A DNA stretch of 64,000 bases, taken from Massilia atriviolacea. Its GTDB lineage: Bacteria > Pseudomonadota > Gammaproteobacteria > Burkholderiales > Burkholderiaceae_D. The notes under the pieces are model-generated. The model was not told the origin of the DNA and searched no databases. It worked only from the letters and a program-made list of their open reading frames with translations. The stretch covers positions 21,582 through 85,581 of the forward strand of contig NZ_RXLQ01000023.1 of assembly GCF_003953935.1 (NCBI RefSeq), read 5' to 3'. The stretch's first letter is position 1, and each line of letters starts with the position of its first letter. A program made the translations under genes and the position numbers. Below are positions 30,166 through 39,689 of this stretch, piece by piece.

Positions 30166-31185
30166 TCAGTGCAGGCCGAGCAGGGCGAGGACGCGTTCGC
30201 GGCTGATGCCGACCAGCGCCGAGGTGATCGCCAGCAGCGATTCATAGTTCGGCGTGCTGGCGGTGTCGGCAAAATCCTGCGCCATCACTTCGATGTCGGC
30301 CGCCGGCGGCTGGTTGGCCGAGGCGCGGCTGGCCGCGGCACTGAGCGCCTGGCTGGCCGCATCCTGCGAACGCTGCACTTGCGAGAGCGCTTGCACCACT
30401 TCATGCAAACTCTGGCGCAGGGCGTCGGTGTCGTCGGCGCGCCATTGCTGCGGCGTGATGACTTCGGTGTCGGCTTCCACCGCCACCCGTCCCACTCCCT
30501 GGATCGAGAGCGAGTCGCGCACCATCGGCCAGGCATTTTCCGGCGTGCTGAAGACCAGCGCGCCGCTGCCGTCGGCGCTCACGCGCATGTTGGCCGGCGC
30601 CAGCGCGCGGTCGAAACGGACCACGATTTCGTCGCGCGTCAGGGTCGGGTCGACCGCCACCGTCAGCGGCTGGGTGTTGCCGCCCACCGAAAACGACAGG
30701 GTCTGGCTGGACCCGGCGGTGAGCATGTCGAGGTTCAGTCCCTTGACGCGGAAGCGCTGGCTGGCCGGCTGCGGGCTGCTGAAGTTCAGGCGCGCGTCGA
30801 CGCTGCCGCCGCTGGCCTGTCGCCGTTTGTCCATGGTCGCGCCGAGCTGGCTCAGGTGCGCTTCGATGGCGCCGTTGTCGCCGCGCCGCGAGGTGAGCTT
30901 GGCGCTGATTTCGCTTTTCAGCGCCTGCAGCTGGCCGGCCACCTGTTCCAGGAAGTCGAGCGCCTGCTGGGCGCTGGCGACGTCGCCCTGGAGCTGGTGG
31001 TCGACCCGCGCCAGGCCGCGCCGCAAGGGCGGGGCCGCGCCCGGTACCGGCTGGGCCGGCGACAGTTGCGGCGGACGCGTCTGCCCGGCGCCGGGGGCGG
31101 CTTCGCTGCGCACGCCGGCGCCGCTGGTCCCGGCCGGGCCGGTGGTGGCGCTGGTGGCGCCGGGGGTGGGGCGGATGGCTTCCAT
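30166..31185 (-). CDS. LafW-like hook-associated protein (putative)
   Basis: A 339-residue protein in the last position of the flgB-to-flgL operon, starting 4 bases past the flgL stop. The first 60 residues are Pro/Ala-rich and disordered, then a helical segment (QQALDFLEQVAGQLQALKSEISAKL), then a beta domain resembling the flagellin IN motif (SFSVGGNTQPLTVAVD...VSADGSGALVF), and a helical C-terminus ending YESLLAITSALVGISRERVLALLGLH. In Flag-2 lateral loci a gene called lafW, annotated as hook-associated, sits after lfgL, so this is its likely counterpart. No experimental role is known to me. ATG at 31185 preferred to TTG at 31203. Confidence 0.6.
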   Translation of the reverse strand: MEAIRPTPGATSATTGPAGTSGAGVRSEAAPGAGQTRPPQLSPAQPVPGAAPPLRRGLARVDHQLQGDVASAQQALDFLEQVAGQLQALKSEISAKLTSRRGDNGAIEAHLSQLGATMDKRRQASGGSVDARLNFSSPQPASQRFRVKGLNLDMLTAGSSQTLSFSVGGNTQPLTVAVDPTLTRDEIVVRFDRALAPANMRVSADGSGALVFSTPENAWPMVRDSLSIQGVGRVAVEADTEVITPQQWRADDTDALRQSLHEVVQALSQVQRSQDAASQALSAAASRASANQPPAADIEVMAQDFADTASTPNYESLLAITSALVGISRERVLALLGLH

Positions 31186-31189
31186 GACC

Positions 31190-32101
31190 TTAGAGCGCCG
31201 CAAACAGGGACAGGTTGCCGATCTTGGCGTAAGCCTTGTAGGTCGCTTCCAGCGCGCTGGTATAGCCGTTCAGCTCGGTCGCGGCGAGGCCGTAGTCGAG
31301 CTGGCCGATGTCGGTCAGCGCCATCTGGTTCGACAGGCTCACATTGGTGTGGTTTTCGTCGAGCGTGCCGATGATGTTCTGCGAGCCGCCCAGGACTGCG
31401 ATCTTGCCGGAAATCAGGTCGAGCGCGGTGTCGAAGCCGTCCAGGTTGGCGGCCAGGATGGTGCGCACAGCCGGGTCGTTGGCCGACACGCCCGGGGCGG
31501 CCAGGGTGGTGATGGTCAGGTCGAGCTGGTTGAGCATGGTTTCGATGCCCTTCATGTTGCCGTTCGCGACCTGGGTGATGCCGTTGCCGACCACCACGGT
31601 CTGGTCGTTGGTATTGCCGGCGTAGCTGTAGCGCGAACCGGCCGGGGCCGCCGCGTTGTAGGCGATCGGGGCGGTGCCGGTCTGGGTCCCGGAAAACACG
31701 TAGCGCCCTTCCTGGTCGATCGAGTTGGCCGTGTACAGCAGGCTTTCGCGCAGGGCGGTCAGGGGCGAGACCATGGCGGCCAGGTCGGCCGGGGCGTTGC
31801 CGCCGTCCGAGGACCAGACCAGCAGGTCGCGGCCCTGCATCATGTCGTTCACCATGCTGCCGAGGTAGGCTTCGTTCTTGGTCAGGCGGATCTTCAGGGC
31901 GGCGATGTTGGCGCGGTACTGGGTCACGTCCGATTCTTCGCGGTGCAGGCGCGACATGCGCACCGTGTCGACCGGGTCGTCCGAGGGCAGCAGGATGCGG
32001 GTGCGGCTGGACATCTGCTGGTTGACGTAGCTGATGCGCTCCTGGTTCAGCTGGAGCGAGATGTTCATCGTCGATTGGTACTGGCTGGTGGCAATCCGCA
32101 T
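31190..32101 (-). CDS. flgL: flagellar hook-filament junction protein FlgL (HAP3)
   Basis: A 303-residue protein with flagellin-like ends: MRIATSQYQSTMNISLQLNQ at the N-terminus and a C-terminal helix TELNGYTSALEATYKAYAKI. It connects the hook cap ring FlgK to the filament. The middle domain is short. It is 10 bases behind flgK on the minus strand; in the lateral nomenclature it is lfgL. Confidence 0.93.
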   Translation of the reverse strand: MRIATSQYQSTMNISLQLNQERISYVNQQMSSRTRILLPSDDPVDTVRMSRLHREESDVTQYRANIAALKIRLTKNEAYLGSMVNDMMQGRDLLVWSSDGGNAPADLAAMVSPLTALRESLLYTANSIDQEGRYVFSGTQTGTAPIAYNAAAPAGSRYSYAGNTNDQTVVVGNGITQVANGNMKGIETMLNQLDLTITTLAAPGVSANDPAVRTILAANLDGFDTALDLISGKIAVLGGSQNIIGTLDENHTNVSLSNQMALTDIGQLDYGLAATELNGYTSALEATYKAYAKIGNLSLFAAL

Positions 32102-32111
32102 ACGTTTCTCC

Positions 32112-33482
32112 TTAACCCATCATGGCCAATGTCGCATCGAACAGCGAATTGGCAACTGACATCACTTTCATGTTCGCCTGGTACATATTCTGGTACTCGA
32201 CCAGATTCACCGCTTCTTCATCCTTGTTCACGCCGCTGGTCGAGGTCCAGTCCGACATCGCATGGTTGCGCATGGTCTCGGCGGTGGCCAGGGCGACCCG
32301 GTTTTGCTGGCTGTCGACGGCGAGCTTGCCGACCAGCTGGGAATCGGCGTCGCTGATCAGCACTGCGCCGAGCCCGGTGAGGGTGACCGGCTGCTTCTTG
32401 ATGCCGATCAGCTTTTGCAGGTTGCCGCTGTCGCCAGGGGTATTATCGCCCGAAAAGGCGAGGTCGGCGGTCTGGAAGCCGGCCGCGACCTGCAGCATAT
32501 TGGACGGGCTGCCGGGGGTAAATACGAACAGCGGGCCGCCGGCCGCGCCGTTCATGGTGTAGCCGGCGGACAACTGGGTGTTGACCTTTTGCGCCAGCTG
32601 CTGGGCCAGGTCGGAGACGCGCTGCTGCATCGGCAGCAGGATGTCGCGTTCGTACAGGCCCAGGCCGCCGAGCTGGGCGCCCACGCCGGCCTTGTCGAGC
32701 TGGAACGAGGAGCCGGCGAAGTCGACCCGCAGGTTTTGCGTCGCGCCCGGTTCGGCCACCAGGGTCGCGGCGATGTCGCCGATCACCAGCGCCTGGCCGG
32801 TTTTCAGCGAAATGCTGCGGGTGCCGTCGGGCTGGTCGGTCACTTCCAGGCTGACCTGGGTCGAGAGGGCGTCGATGGCCAGGTCGCGCGCGTCGACCAG
32901 GGTCGAGGTGCTGCTGCCGGAGGCGCTGGCCAGGCTGATCTGGCGGTTCAGGTCGGCGATGGTCTGGATCGAGGCATTCGCCGAGGACACGATGGCGCTG
33001 CGCTGGTCGCGCAGCGATTGCAGCTGGCCGTTGTACAGATTGTTCATGCTGTTGAAGCGCTGCGCCATGGCGCCGGCGGCGGTCAGCACCTGCTGGCGCA
33101 GCGGGGTCGAGGTCGGATCGACGCCGGCCACCGCGTTCAGGGCCTGGAAGAATTTGTCGACGCCGTTGCTCAGGCTGGCGTCGTTGTCGCCCATCACCCG
33201 CTCGAGCTGGGTCAGGTAGGGCTGGGTCTGGGAATACTGGCCGACGCCGGAGGCGGCGCGCCACAGTTGCTGGTTCTTGTAGCCATCGGAAAAGCGCAGC
33301 AGCGAGTTGACCGCCACCCCGTTGCCGGCCGAGCGCGGACCGGACTGCGGACCGACGGCGGTCAGCAGGGCCGACTGGCGGGTATAACCCTTGGTTTGCA
33401 GGTTAGCAATGTTCTGGCTGGTGGCCTGCAGCGCGAGCTGGGAAGCAAGGGCGCCGCTCAAGGCGTTGTTCAGGATGCTCAT
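32112..33482 (-). CDS. flgK: flagellar hook-associated protein FlgK (HAP1)
   Basis: A 456-residue first junction protein. The N-terminus MSILNNALSGALASQLALQATSQNIANLQTKGYTRQ is diagnostic and the C-terminus (VNLVEYQNMYQANMKVMSVANSLFDATLAMMG) carries the matching coiled-coil. At 456 residues it is shorter than E. coli FlgK (547), because the central domain is reduced, as is usual for lateral FlgK. Preceded by a 72-base gap after the rod-cap gene. Confidence 0.94.
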   Translation of the reverse strand: MSILNNALSGALASQLALQATSQNIANLQTKGYTRQSALLTAVGPQSGPRSAGNGVAVNSLLRFSDGYKNQQLWRAASGVGQYSQTQPYLTQLERVMGDNDASLSNGVDKFFQALNAVAGVDPTSTPLRQQVLTAAGAMAQRFNSMNNLYNGQLQSLRDQRSAIVSSANASIQTIADLNRQISLASASGSSTSTLVDARDLAIDALSTQVSLEVTDQPDGTRSISLKTGQALVIGDIAATLVAEPGATQNLRVDFAGSSFQLDKAGVGAQLGGLGLYERDILLPMQQRVSDLAQQLAQKVNTQLSAGYTMNGAAGGPLFVFTPGSPSNMLQVAAGFQTADLAFSGDNTPGDSGNLQKLIGIKKQPVTLTGLGAVLISDADSQLVGKLAVDSQQNRVALATAETMRNHAMSDWTSTSGVNKDEEAVNLVEYQNMYQANMKVMSVANSLFDATLAMMG

Positions 33483-33554
33483 GGCTTACTTCTTTCTCGA
33501 TGGGCCGGCAAGATGGGTCGTCTTATCTGTAAGGCGACCGTTTTATTGCCGCCA

Positions 33555-33944
33555 TTAAATTTTTTCTTGCGGAGTCTGGAGCGGGGCGGGTGCGGCGGAG
33601 GCGTGCGCCGCGCCCGGCGCGGCGGCCGGCAGCAGCTGGCGCAGGATGGCGTCGGCCACGCCGAAGGCGCGCTGCTGCGCCATCTGGCCGGCCATCATGT
33701 TGTCGGCCATGTCTTGCATGTCGCGGTTGACCGGGTCCTTGAAGACGCTGTCGTCGTCGGCCATGGCGCGCGTGCCGCTGCGCATTTGCTGCAGCATATT
33801 GCCGATAAAGAAACTTTCGAATTCGATGGCGGCCTTGGTGGCCTTGGCCACGAAGACCGGGTCGGCCGCCGGGGCGACGGCCGCTTCATGGCCGGCGGGC
33901 ATGCCGGCGCGGTTGAGCTTGCTGGTAAGGTCGAGCGGATTCAT
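33555..33944 (-). CDS. flgJ: rod-binding protein, N-terminal FlgJ domain only
   Basis: A 129-residue protein containing only the rod-scaffold part of FlgJ (KATKAAIEFESFFIGNMLQQMRSGTR...AQQRAFGVADAILRQLL). It caps the growing rod. The glucosaminidase half present in enteric FlgJ is missing; it is encoded as a separate gene at 40908-41633 in this locus. Starts 13 bases after flgI. Confidence 0.9.
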   Translation of the reverse strand: MNPLDLTSKLNRAGMPAGHEAAVAPAADPVFVAKATKAAIEFESFFIGNMLQQMRSGTRAMADDDSVFKDPVNRDMQDMADNMMAGQMAQQRAFGVADAILRQLLPAAAPGAAHASAAPAPLQTPQEKI

Positions 33945-33957
33945 GGCAACTCCGGAA

Positions 33958-35076
33958 TTAAATGACGACCAGTTCGCCTTCGATGGCGCCGGCCTGGTCG
34001 AGCGCCTGCAGGATCGCCATGATGTCGTCGGGCGAGGCGCCCAGGCTGTTGACGATGTCGATGATGGTTTGCAGCTTGGCGCCGGCCGGCCATTTGAACA
34101 TGGCGCCCGAACCCTGGTCGACCGACAGCTTCGATTGCGGGGTGACGGCGGTGCGGCCGTTGGAAAACGGGCCGGGCTGGCTCACGGCCGAGCTTTCGGC
34201 GATCACCACCTTGAGCGAGCCGTGGGTGACGGCGGCGGCCTTGACGCGCACGCCTTCGGCGATCACCACCGTGCCGGTGCGCGAATTGAAGACCACTTTC
34301 GGGGTGTCGGCGCCGACATCGACCGACAGCGCTTGCAGCTTGGCCATGAAGGCCACGCGCTCGGTCGGGTTGGCGGGGGCGATGACTTCGATGCTGGCGC
34401 CGTCGGCGGTGGTGGCCAGCGGGCCGAAGCGGCGGTTGATGGCGTCGACCACGTTGGTGGCGGTCTGGAAGTGCGGGTTTTTCAGGCGCAGCATGACCTC
34501 GGCGCGGGTGGAAAAGTCGCTGCCGATTTCGCGTTCGATGTTGGCGCCGTTGGGAATCCGGCCGCCGGTCGGGGTGTTTACGGTGACGCTGGAACCGCTG
34601 GCGCCGGTGGCGTTCAGGCCGCCGACCACCACATTGCCTTGCGCCAGGGCGTAGACTTCATTGTCGGCCGCGCGCAGCTGGGTGAGCAGCAGCACGCCGC
34701 CGCGCAGGCTCTTGGCGTCGCCGAGCGAGGAGACGGTGACGTCGATCGGCTGGCCGCGCCGGTAGCCGGGCGGAAACACCGCGCTGACCATGACCGCCGC
34801 CACGTTCTTGTTCTTCGCTTCGGCGCCGTCCGGCAGCTTGACGCCGAACTGCTTGAGCATGTTGACCACCGACTGGCTGGCGAACTTGACCTGGGTGCTG
34901 TCGCCGCTGCCGTTCAGGCCGACCACGAGGCCGTAGCCGACCAGCGGGTTCTCGCGCACACCTTCCACGCTGACCAGGTTGCGCAGGGTTTGCGCGGCCG
35001 AGGCGGTCGTCGGCAGGGCCAGGCAGGAGAGCAGGGCCAGCACGGAAAGGGGGAGGGTCAGAAAGCGTGATTGCAT
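33958..35076 (-). CDS. flgI: flagellar P-ring protein FlgI
   Basis: A 372-residue periplasmic ring protein with a Sec signal peptide (cleavage after ...TTASA). [29 protein letters not shown] is the conserved start of the mature protein and the end [28 protein letters not shown] is also typical. It assembles around the rod in the peptidoglycan layer. A 53-base gap separates it from flgH. Confidence 0.95.
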   Translation of the reverse strand: MQSRFLTLPLSVLALLSCLALPTTASAAQTLRNLVSVEGVRENPLVGYGLVVGLNGSGDSTQVKFASQSVVNMLKQFGVKLPDGAEAKNKNVAAVMVSAVFPPGYRRGQPIDVTVSSLGDAKSLRGGVLLLTQLRAADNEVYALAQGNVVVGGLNATGASGSSVTVNTPTGGRIPNGANIEREIGSDFSTRAEVMLRLKNPHFQTATNVVDAINRRFGPLATTADGASIEVIAPANPTERVAFMAKLQALSVDVGADTPKVVFNSRTGTVVIAEGVRVKAAAVTHGSLKVVIAESSAVSQPGPFSNGRTAVTPQSKLSVDQGSGAMFKWPAGAKLQTIIDIVNSLGASPDDIMAILQALDQAGAIEGELVVI

Positions 35077-35129
35077 GGTGTTTCCTTAAAACGGCAAGGA
35101 CGGCAAAAGCGGCAAGCGCGGAACGGCGT

Positions 35130-35783
35130 TCAGAACGGCATCCAGGGACCGAGGAAGAAGCGGGTCAGCCAGCCTGGCTGGTTGGCATTGGCGAGCGCGC
35201 CCTTGCCGGAATAACTGATCTGGGCGTTGGCCACGCGCAGCGAGGAGACCTGGTTGTCGGCGTCGATGTCGGCGGCGCGCAGGTAGCCCTTGAGGCGCAC
35301 GAATTCTTCGCCCTGGTTCAGGGTCAGGCTTTTTTCGCCGGCCACGCGCAACAGGCCGTTGGGCAGCACTTCCTGCACGATCACGGTCAGCGCGCCCGAC
35401 AGGGCGTTCTGCTGGGTGCTGGTGGCGTCGCCTTCGAAGCCGCGTTCGGCCGAGAGGTCGATCCCGGCTTTCGGGAACGTCTTGCCGAGCAGGATGGGCG
35501 GGGTCACGCCCACGCTCGACTCCTTGCTGATGCTGGTGCCGGCGCGCTTGCTGGCCTGGGTGGTCTCCTGCAGGATCACGGTGACCACGTCGCCGGTGCG
35601 GAAGGCGCGGCTGTCGGACGTCAAGGGCACGGCTTCGGCGTTGAACACGCCGCCCGACATGCCGCCGCGCACCGCCGCCCGCGGCAGCGGGGCGGTTTCC
35701 TCGGCCATCGCGCGCGGCGGCGGCTGGACGCTGCCGGCGCAGCCTCCCAGCACAGCCAGCGCCAACAAGGCGGCGGCTTTCAT
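35130..35783 (-). CDS. flgH: flagellar L-ring lipoprotein FlgH
   Basis: A 217-residue outer membrane ring protein with a lipoprotein signal peptide and lipobox LGGC at residues 13-16. The mature part has the typical GDVVTVILQETTQASKRAGT and LRVAGEKSLTLNQGEEFVRLKGYLRAADI. Its ATG overlaps the flgG stop (TGATG), so the two are coupled. Confidence 0.95.
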   Translation of the reverse strand: MKAAALLALAVLGGCAGSVQPPPRAMAEETAPLPRAAVRGGMSGGVFNAEAVPLTSDSRAFRTGDVVTVILQETTQASKRAGTSISKESSVGVTPPILLGKTFPKAGIDLSAERGFEGDATSTQQNALSGALTVIVQEVLPNGLLRVAGEKSLTLNQGEEFVRLKGYLRAADIDADNQVSSLRVANAQISYSGKGALANANQPGWLTRFFLGPWMPF

Positions 35784-36571
35784 CAGCGCGCCGCCTGGGC
35801 CAGGTATTGCAGCATATTGTCGGCGGCCGAGAGCACCTTGGTGTTCATCTCGTAGGTGCGCTGGGCGGCGATCATGTCGACCATTTCTTCGACCACCTGG
35901 ACGTTCGAGCCTTCCAGCGCGCCCTGCTTGAGCTTGCCGAAAGCGCCGTCGCCCGGACGCCCTTCGGCGGCGGCGCCGCTGGCCGGGGTTTCCGAGAACA
36001 GGTTTTCGCCGAGCGCCAGGAGGCCCGTCGGGTTGACGAAGTTCGACAGCGTCAGCTGGCCCAGTTCGGACGGCGTGGTGCTGCCGGCGATCGTGGCCGA
36101 GACCATGCCGTTTTCGCCGATGGTGATCGCGGTGGCGTTGTTCGGGACGGTAATCTGCGGCACCAGCGGCAAGCCCTGGGCGTTGACCAGGGTGCCGGTG
36201 GCGTCGACCTGCAGCTGGCCGGCGCGGGTGTAGGCCGGGTCGCCGTTCGGACGGCGCACCTGCAGGAAGCCGTTGCCGGAAATGGCCACGTCGAGCGGCT
36301 GGCTGGTGGTTTGCAGGCTGCCGTTGGTGAACACTTTCTGGGTGCCCAGCAGGTGGGTACCGTTACCGAGCTGCACGCCGGACGGCGAGAGGGTGTTGTC
36401 GGCGCGCTGGGCGCCCGGCTGCTGGTCGACCTGGTAGAACAGGTCTTCGAACACCACGCGGTCGCGCTTGAAGCCGACGGTGTTGACGTTGGCCAGGTTG
36501 TTGGCGATGGCCTGCAGTTTGGCGTCCTGGGCTTGCACCCCGGTCTTGCTGATCCACATTGCTGGATTCAT
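35783..36571 (-). CDS. flgG: flagellar distal rod protein FlgG
   Basis: A 262-residue rod protein with the bb-rod N-terminus (MWISKTGVQAQDAKLQAIANNLANVNTVGFKRDRVVFEDL) containing the ANNLAN motif, and the C-terminal EGSNVQVVEEMVDMIAAQRTYEMNTKVLSAADNMLQYL. Length matches E. coli FlgG (260). It forms the drive-shaft passing through the P and L rings. 28 bases after flgF. Confidence 0.96.
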   Translation of the reverse strand: MNPAMWISKTGVQAQDAKLQAIANNLANVNTVGFKRDRVVFEDLFYQVDQQPGAQRADNTLSPSGVQLGNGTHLLGTQKVFTNGSLQTTSQPLDVAISGNGFLQVRRPNGDPAYTRAGQLQVDATGTLVNAQGLPLVPQITVPNNATAITIGENGMVSATIAGSTTPSELGQLTLSNFVNPTGLLALGENLFSETPASGAAAEGRPGDGAFGKLKQGALEGSNVQVVEEMVDMIAAQRTYEMNTKVLSAADNMLQYLAQAAR

Positions 36572-36599
36572 GATCTTTTCCTTTCAGTGTACGGGGGCT

Positions 36600-37325
36600 T
36601 CAGCCGCCGAGCAGGCGGTTGCCGACTTCATTCATGTTGTCGCTGGCCTTGAGCAGCTTCATCTGCATCTCGAAGCTGCGGTTCAGGCTCATGGTGGCGA
36701 CCATTTCTTCGACCGCCGACACATTGCTGCCTTCCAGGTGGCGGCCGCGCACGACCACGGTCTCGTCGGCGGCGAGCGGCTGGCCGCTGCGCGAGACGAT
36801 CAGGCCGCCTTCGTTCTTGGTCACTTCGCCGGCTTCGGCCTTGACCAGGCGCAGCTTGTCGATCACCTGCATGTCGGGCGCGCCCGGCGCCAGCACCGAA
36901 ATCGAGCCGTCCGAGCCGATCGTGACCGCGTTATGCGGCGGCAGCACCACCGGCCCGCCTTCGCCCATCAGCGGATGGCCGTTGATGGAGAGCGCGCCGT
37001 CGGCGTCGATATTGATGGCGCCGGCGCGGGTGTAGGCTTCGCCGCCCTGCCACTGCACGGTCAGGTAACCGTCGCCGGTCACCGCCACATCGAGGTCGCG
37101 CCCGGTTTCCTTGACCGGACCGGAGCGCGCCGACACCGCATCGGACTGCATCCGCACATAGTGGCGGTCGTCGAAACCGGAACCGCCCAGCGCTTGCGTG
37201 GCCGACATTTCCAGGTTGGCGCGAAAGCCCGTCGTTTCCATGTTCGCCAGATTGTTGGCGTGGACCTGCTGGGCCTTCAGCGCGCGCTCGGCGCCGCTCA
37301 GTGCTGTAAAGATCAATTTATCCAT
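36600..37325 (-). CDS. flgF: flagellar proximal rod protein FlgF
   Basis: A 241-residue rod protein with MDKLIFTALSGAERALKAQQVHANNLANMETTGFRA at the start and EGSNVSAVEEMVATMSLNRSFEMQMKLLKASDNMNEVGNRLL at the end, both standard for FlgF. Length close to E. coli FlgF (251). It lies between flgE and flgG with short gaps, so it is part of the flgB-flgL operon. Confidence 0.95.
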   Translation of the reverse strand: MDKLIFTALSGAERALKAQQVHANNLANMETTGFRANLEMSATQALGGSGFDDRHYVRMQSDAVSARSGPVKETGRDLDVAVTGDGYLTVQWQGGEAYTRAGAINIDADGALSINGHPLMGEGGPVVLPPHNAVTIGSDGSISVLAPGAPDMQVIDKLRLVKAEAGEVTKNEGGLIVSRSGQPLAADETVVVRGRHLEGSNVSAVEEMVATMSLNRSFEMQMKLLKASDNMNEVGNRLLGG

Positions 37326-37364
37326 GTTGCTCCCTCGAAGAATTCAGTATTTCCGTGCAGCTAC

Positions 37365-38555
37365 TTATAGTGCCTGCATTAAGGACTGAATCATCTGATT
37401 TTCTGTTGAAATCACCTTGGAATTGGCCTGATAGTTGCGCTGTGACGTCATCAGGCCCACAAGTTCTGACGTAATGTCAACATTCGAGCGTTCCAGCGCG
37501 CCGGTATTGAGCTTGCCGGCCAGGCCGCTGCCCGGGTTGCCGTACAGGGCCGAACCGGACGAGGCGTTGGCGGTCCAGCTGGTGTCGCTGACCGCGGTCA
37601 GGGAACCTTCGTCGGCGAAGGTGGCCAGCGCCACCGTGGCGACCACCTGCCGCTGCTCGTTGCTGTACTTGGCCATGACCGAGCCGTCGGCCGCCATTTC
37701 GACGCCGATGAAGGTGCCCGAGGTGTAGCCGTCGGCGCTGTTGGTGGTGGTGATGGCTTCGCCGGCGTTGAGGGTGGTGCCGGCGTAGTTCAGGTCCAGC
37801 ACGACCGGGGCCGAGCCGTTGGTGGTAGTGATGTTCAGGGTGGTGGCCGGCGGCACCGGCGGCAGCGCGCCCAGGTTGGAAAAGGCCAGGGTGGTGGTGG
37901 TGGCCAGCGGGGTGCCGCCGTCGACCGCGTAGTGCACCGTGACGTTGGTGCCAGTGCCTTTGACGAAATACTGCGACAGGGTGTGCTGGCTGCCCAGCGA
38001 ATCGTAGAACACCGATTGCTTGGCCATATTGTAGCTGCCGGAGACGGCCGGATCGAAGGTGGTGACCGGCGGGACGGCCCAGTCGTTCGACAGGTTGCCG
38101 ACGTAGTTGACCTTGGTGCTGGCGACGGCCGGGATCTGGCCGGTCGGCACGTTGATATTGCCCATCACGCCCAGCGCGGTGCTGCCCTTGACGGCGGCGT
38201 AGCCCTGCACGGCGCGGCCGTTGCTGTCGACCAGCAGGCCGTCCTTGTTGGCCGAGAAAATGCCGACCCGGCTGTAGTTCATCACGCCCTGGCTGTCGCG
38301 GCTGACGAAGAAGCCGCGGCCGTCGATGGCCGCGTCCAGGCCGCGCCCGGTGGTGGTCACGCCGCCATTCAGGCCGATGCTCTGGGTCATCGAACCGACT
38401 TCGACGCCGGTCGCCTGGGAGCCGGCGTACATGGCCGAAAAGTTGGCGCGGCTGCTCTTGAAGCCGTAGGTGCCGGCGTTGGCGATATTGTTACTGACCG
38501 CTTCCAGCTGGGTGTTGATCGACTGGATGCCCGACAATGCGATTTCGAAACTCAT
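37365..38555 (-). CDS. flgE: flagellar hook protein FlgE
   Basis: A 396-residue hook subunit with MSFEIALSGIQSINTQLEAVSNNIANAGTYGFKSSRANFSAMYAGS at the start and NVDITSELVGLMTSQRNYQANSKVISTENQMIQSLMQAL at the end. The middle holds the FlgE D2 domain (GSQHTLSQYFVKGTGTNVTVHYAVDG). Size is close to E. coli FlgE (402). 12 bases after flgD. Confidence 0.96.
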   Translation of the reverse strand: MSFEIALSGIQSINTQLEAVSNNIANAGTYGFKSSRANFSAMYAGSQATGVEVGSMTQSIGLNGGVTTTGRGLDAAIDGRGFFVSRDSQGVMNYSRVGIFSANKDGLLVDSNGRAVQGYAAVKGSTALGVMGNINVPTGQIPAVASTKVNYVGNLSNDWAVPPVTTFDPAVSGSYNMAKQSVFYDSLGSQHTLSQYFVKGTGTNVTVHYAVDGGTPLATTTTLAFSNLGALPPVPPATTLNITTTNGSAPVVLDLNYAGTTLNAGEAITTTNSADGYTSGTFIGVEMAADGSVMAKYSNEQRQVVATVALATFADEGSLTAVSDTSWTANASSGSALYGNPGSGLAGKLNTGALERSNVDITSELVGLMTSQRNYQANSKVISTENQMIQSLMQAL

Positions 38556-38567
38556 GATGGTCTGCCT

Positions 38568-39263
38568 TTAATTTGCGGTGGAGGAGTTGGCGGCCGCCAG
38601 CGATGCGCCGGACTTGCCGTTGAAGCCAGTGACGGACGACGGCGCAACATCGCCGATTCCTGCCACCTTGAGGATAACGCCGCCACCGGCCGACATGCGC
38701 ACGCTGTCCAGGCGGCCGATGACGTCGATGGCGTCCTGCGCGCCGGCGCTCGTTTGTACCTTGATATCGTATTTGCCCGGCGCCAGACCGAGCGCGACCG
38801 GATCGATGGAAAACGTCTGCGGACCCGAACCGCGCGAACCGAGCTGCACGTCGTGCTTGACCCCGTCCGCGCCGGTCAGGGTCACGGTATTGGTGGCGCT
38901 GGCCGCGCCCAGGGTGATGCTGGCCTTGAGCGGCGTGCCGTCCAGGCGCACGCTGCTGGTGGCGACCGTGATGTCGGAGCCGACCTGGGCGCCCAGGGCC
39001 AGGGTCTGGATGCTTTCCAGCACACTGGCGCTGGTGCTGTTGAGCTTGGCGAGGCTTTGCATCGCTTCGGTCTGGCTCAGCTGCGAGAGCTGGTTGACGA
39101 ATTGCGCCGGGTCGCTCGGCTCCAGCGGATCCTGGTTGCGGATCTGCGCCACCAGCAATTTGGTGAACATGTCCTGGGTTTCGCTGGCCGGGGCCTGGCC
39201 GATGACGGTGCTGGCGTTGGCGGCCGTCTGGTTGCTGGCGCCGTTGAGGTTATTGGTAAGCAT
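38568..39263 (-). CDS. flgD: flagellar hook capping protein FlgD
   Basis: A 231-residue hook cap scaffold. The N-terminal part carries the secretion and capping segment (QDMFTKLLVAQIRNQDPLEPSDPAQFVNQLSQLSQTEAMQ), then a FlgD Ig-like/tudor domain. The ATG at 39263 follows the flgC stop by 4 bases; an upstream in-frame start would run inside flgC and is rejected. Confidence 0.94.
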   Translation of the reverse strand: MLTNNLNGASNQTAANASTVIGQAPASETQDMFTKLLVAQIRNQDPLEPSDPAQFVNQLSQLSQTEAMQSLAKLNSTSASVLESIQTLALGAQVGSDITVATSSVRLDGTPLKASITLGAASATNTVTLTGADGVKHDVQLGSRGSGPQTFSIDPVALGLAPGKYDIKVQTSAGAQDAIDVIGRLDSVRMSAGGGVILKVAGIGDVAPSSVTGFNGKSGASLAAANSSTAN

Positions 39264-39267
39264 CGGA

Positions 39268-39687
39268 TCAGCCTTCGCCGAGTCGCAGGAGACCGGCTTG
39301 CATCGATTTGATGCGTCCCAGCACTTCCACATTGGTTTCAAAAGCACGCGAGGCCGACATCATGTCGGTCATCTCGGCCACCTGGTTGACGTTCGGGTAA
39401 AACACCATGCCGTCGGCATTGGCCACCGGATTGCCCGGTTCGTAGGCCTTGCGCAGCGGTTCGGCCGATTCGACCACGTCCAGCACCTGCACCCGGCTGC
39501 CGGCGTGCAGCTTGCCGGAGCCGCCGTCGAGCATGGCGGCGAACACCGGCTTGCGGGCGCGGTAGGTTTCGCCTTCCGAGCCGGACACCGAATCGGCGTT
39601 GGCCAGGTTGCTGGCGATGGTATTGAGGCGCACCGACTGCGCCGCCATGGCCGACCCTGCAATTTGGGAAATGTCTTTAAAGCTCAT
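39268..39687 (-). CDS. flgC: flagellar proximal rod protein FlgC
   Basis: A 139-residue rod protein starting MSFKDISQIAGSAMAAQSVRLNTIASNLANADSV and ending with YPNVNQVAEMTDMMSASRAFETNVEVLGRIKSMQAGLLRLG. All family marks are present and length matches FlgC elsewhere (134). It begins 2 bases after the flgB stop. Confidence 0.95.
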   Translation of the reverse strand: MSFKDISQIAGSAMAAQSVRLNTIASNLANADSVSGSEGETYRARKPVFAAMLDGGSGKLHAGSRVQVLDVVESAEPLRKAYEPGNPVANADGMVFYPNVNQVAEMTDMMSASRAFETNVEVLGRIKSMQAGLLRLGEG

Positions 39688-39689
39688 GA

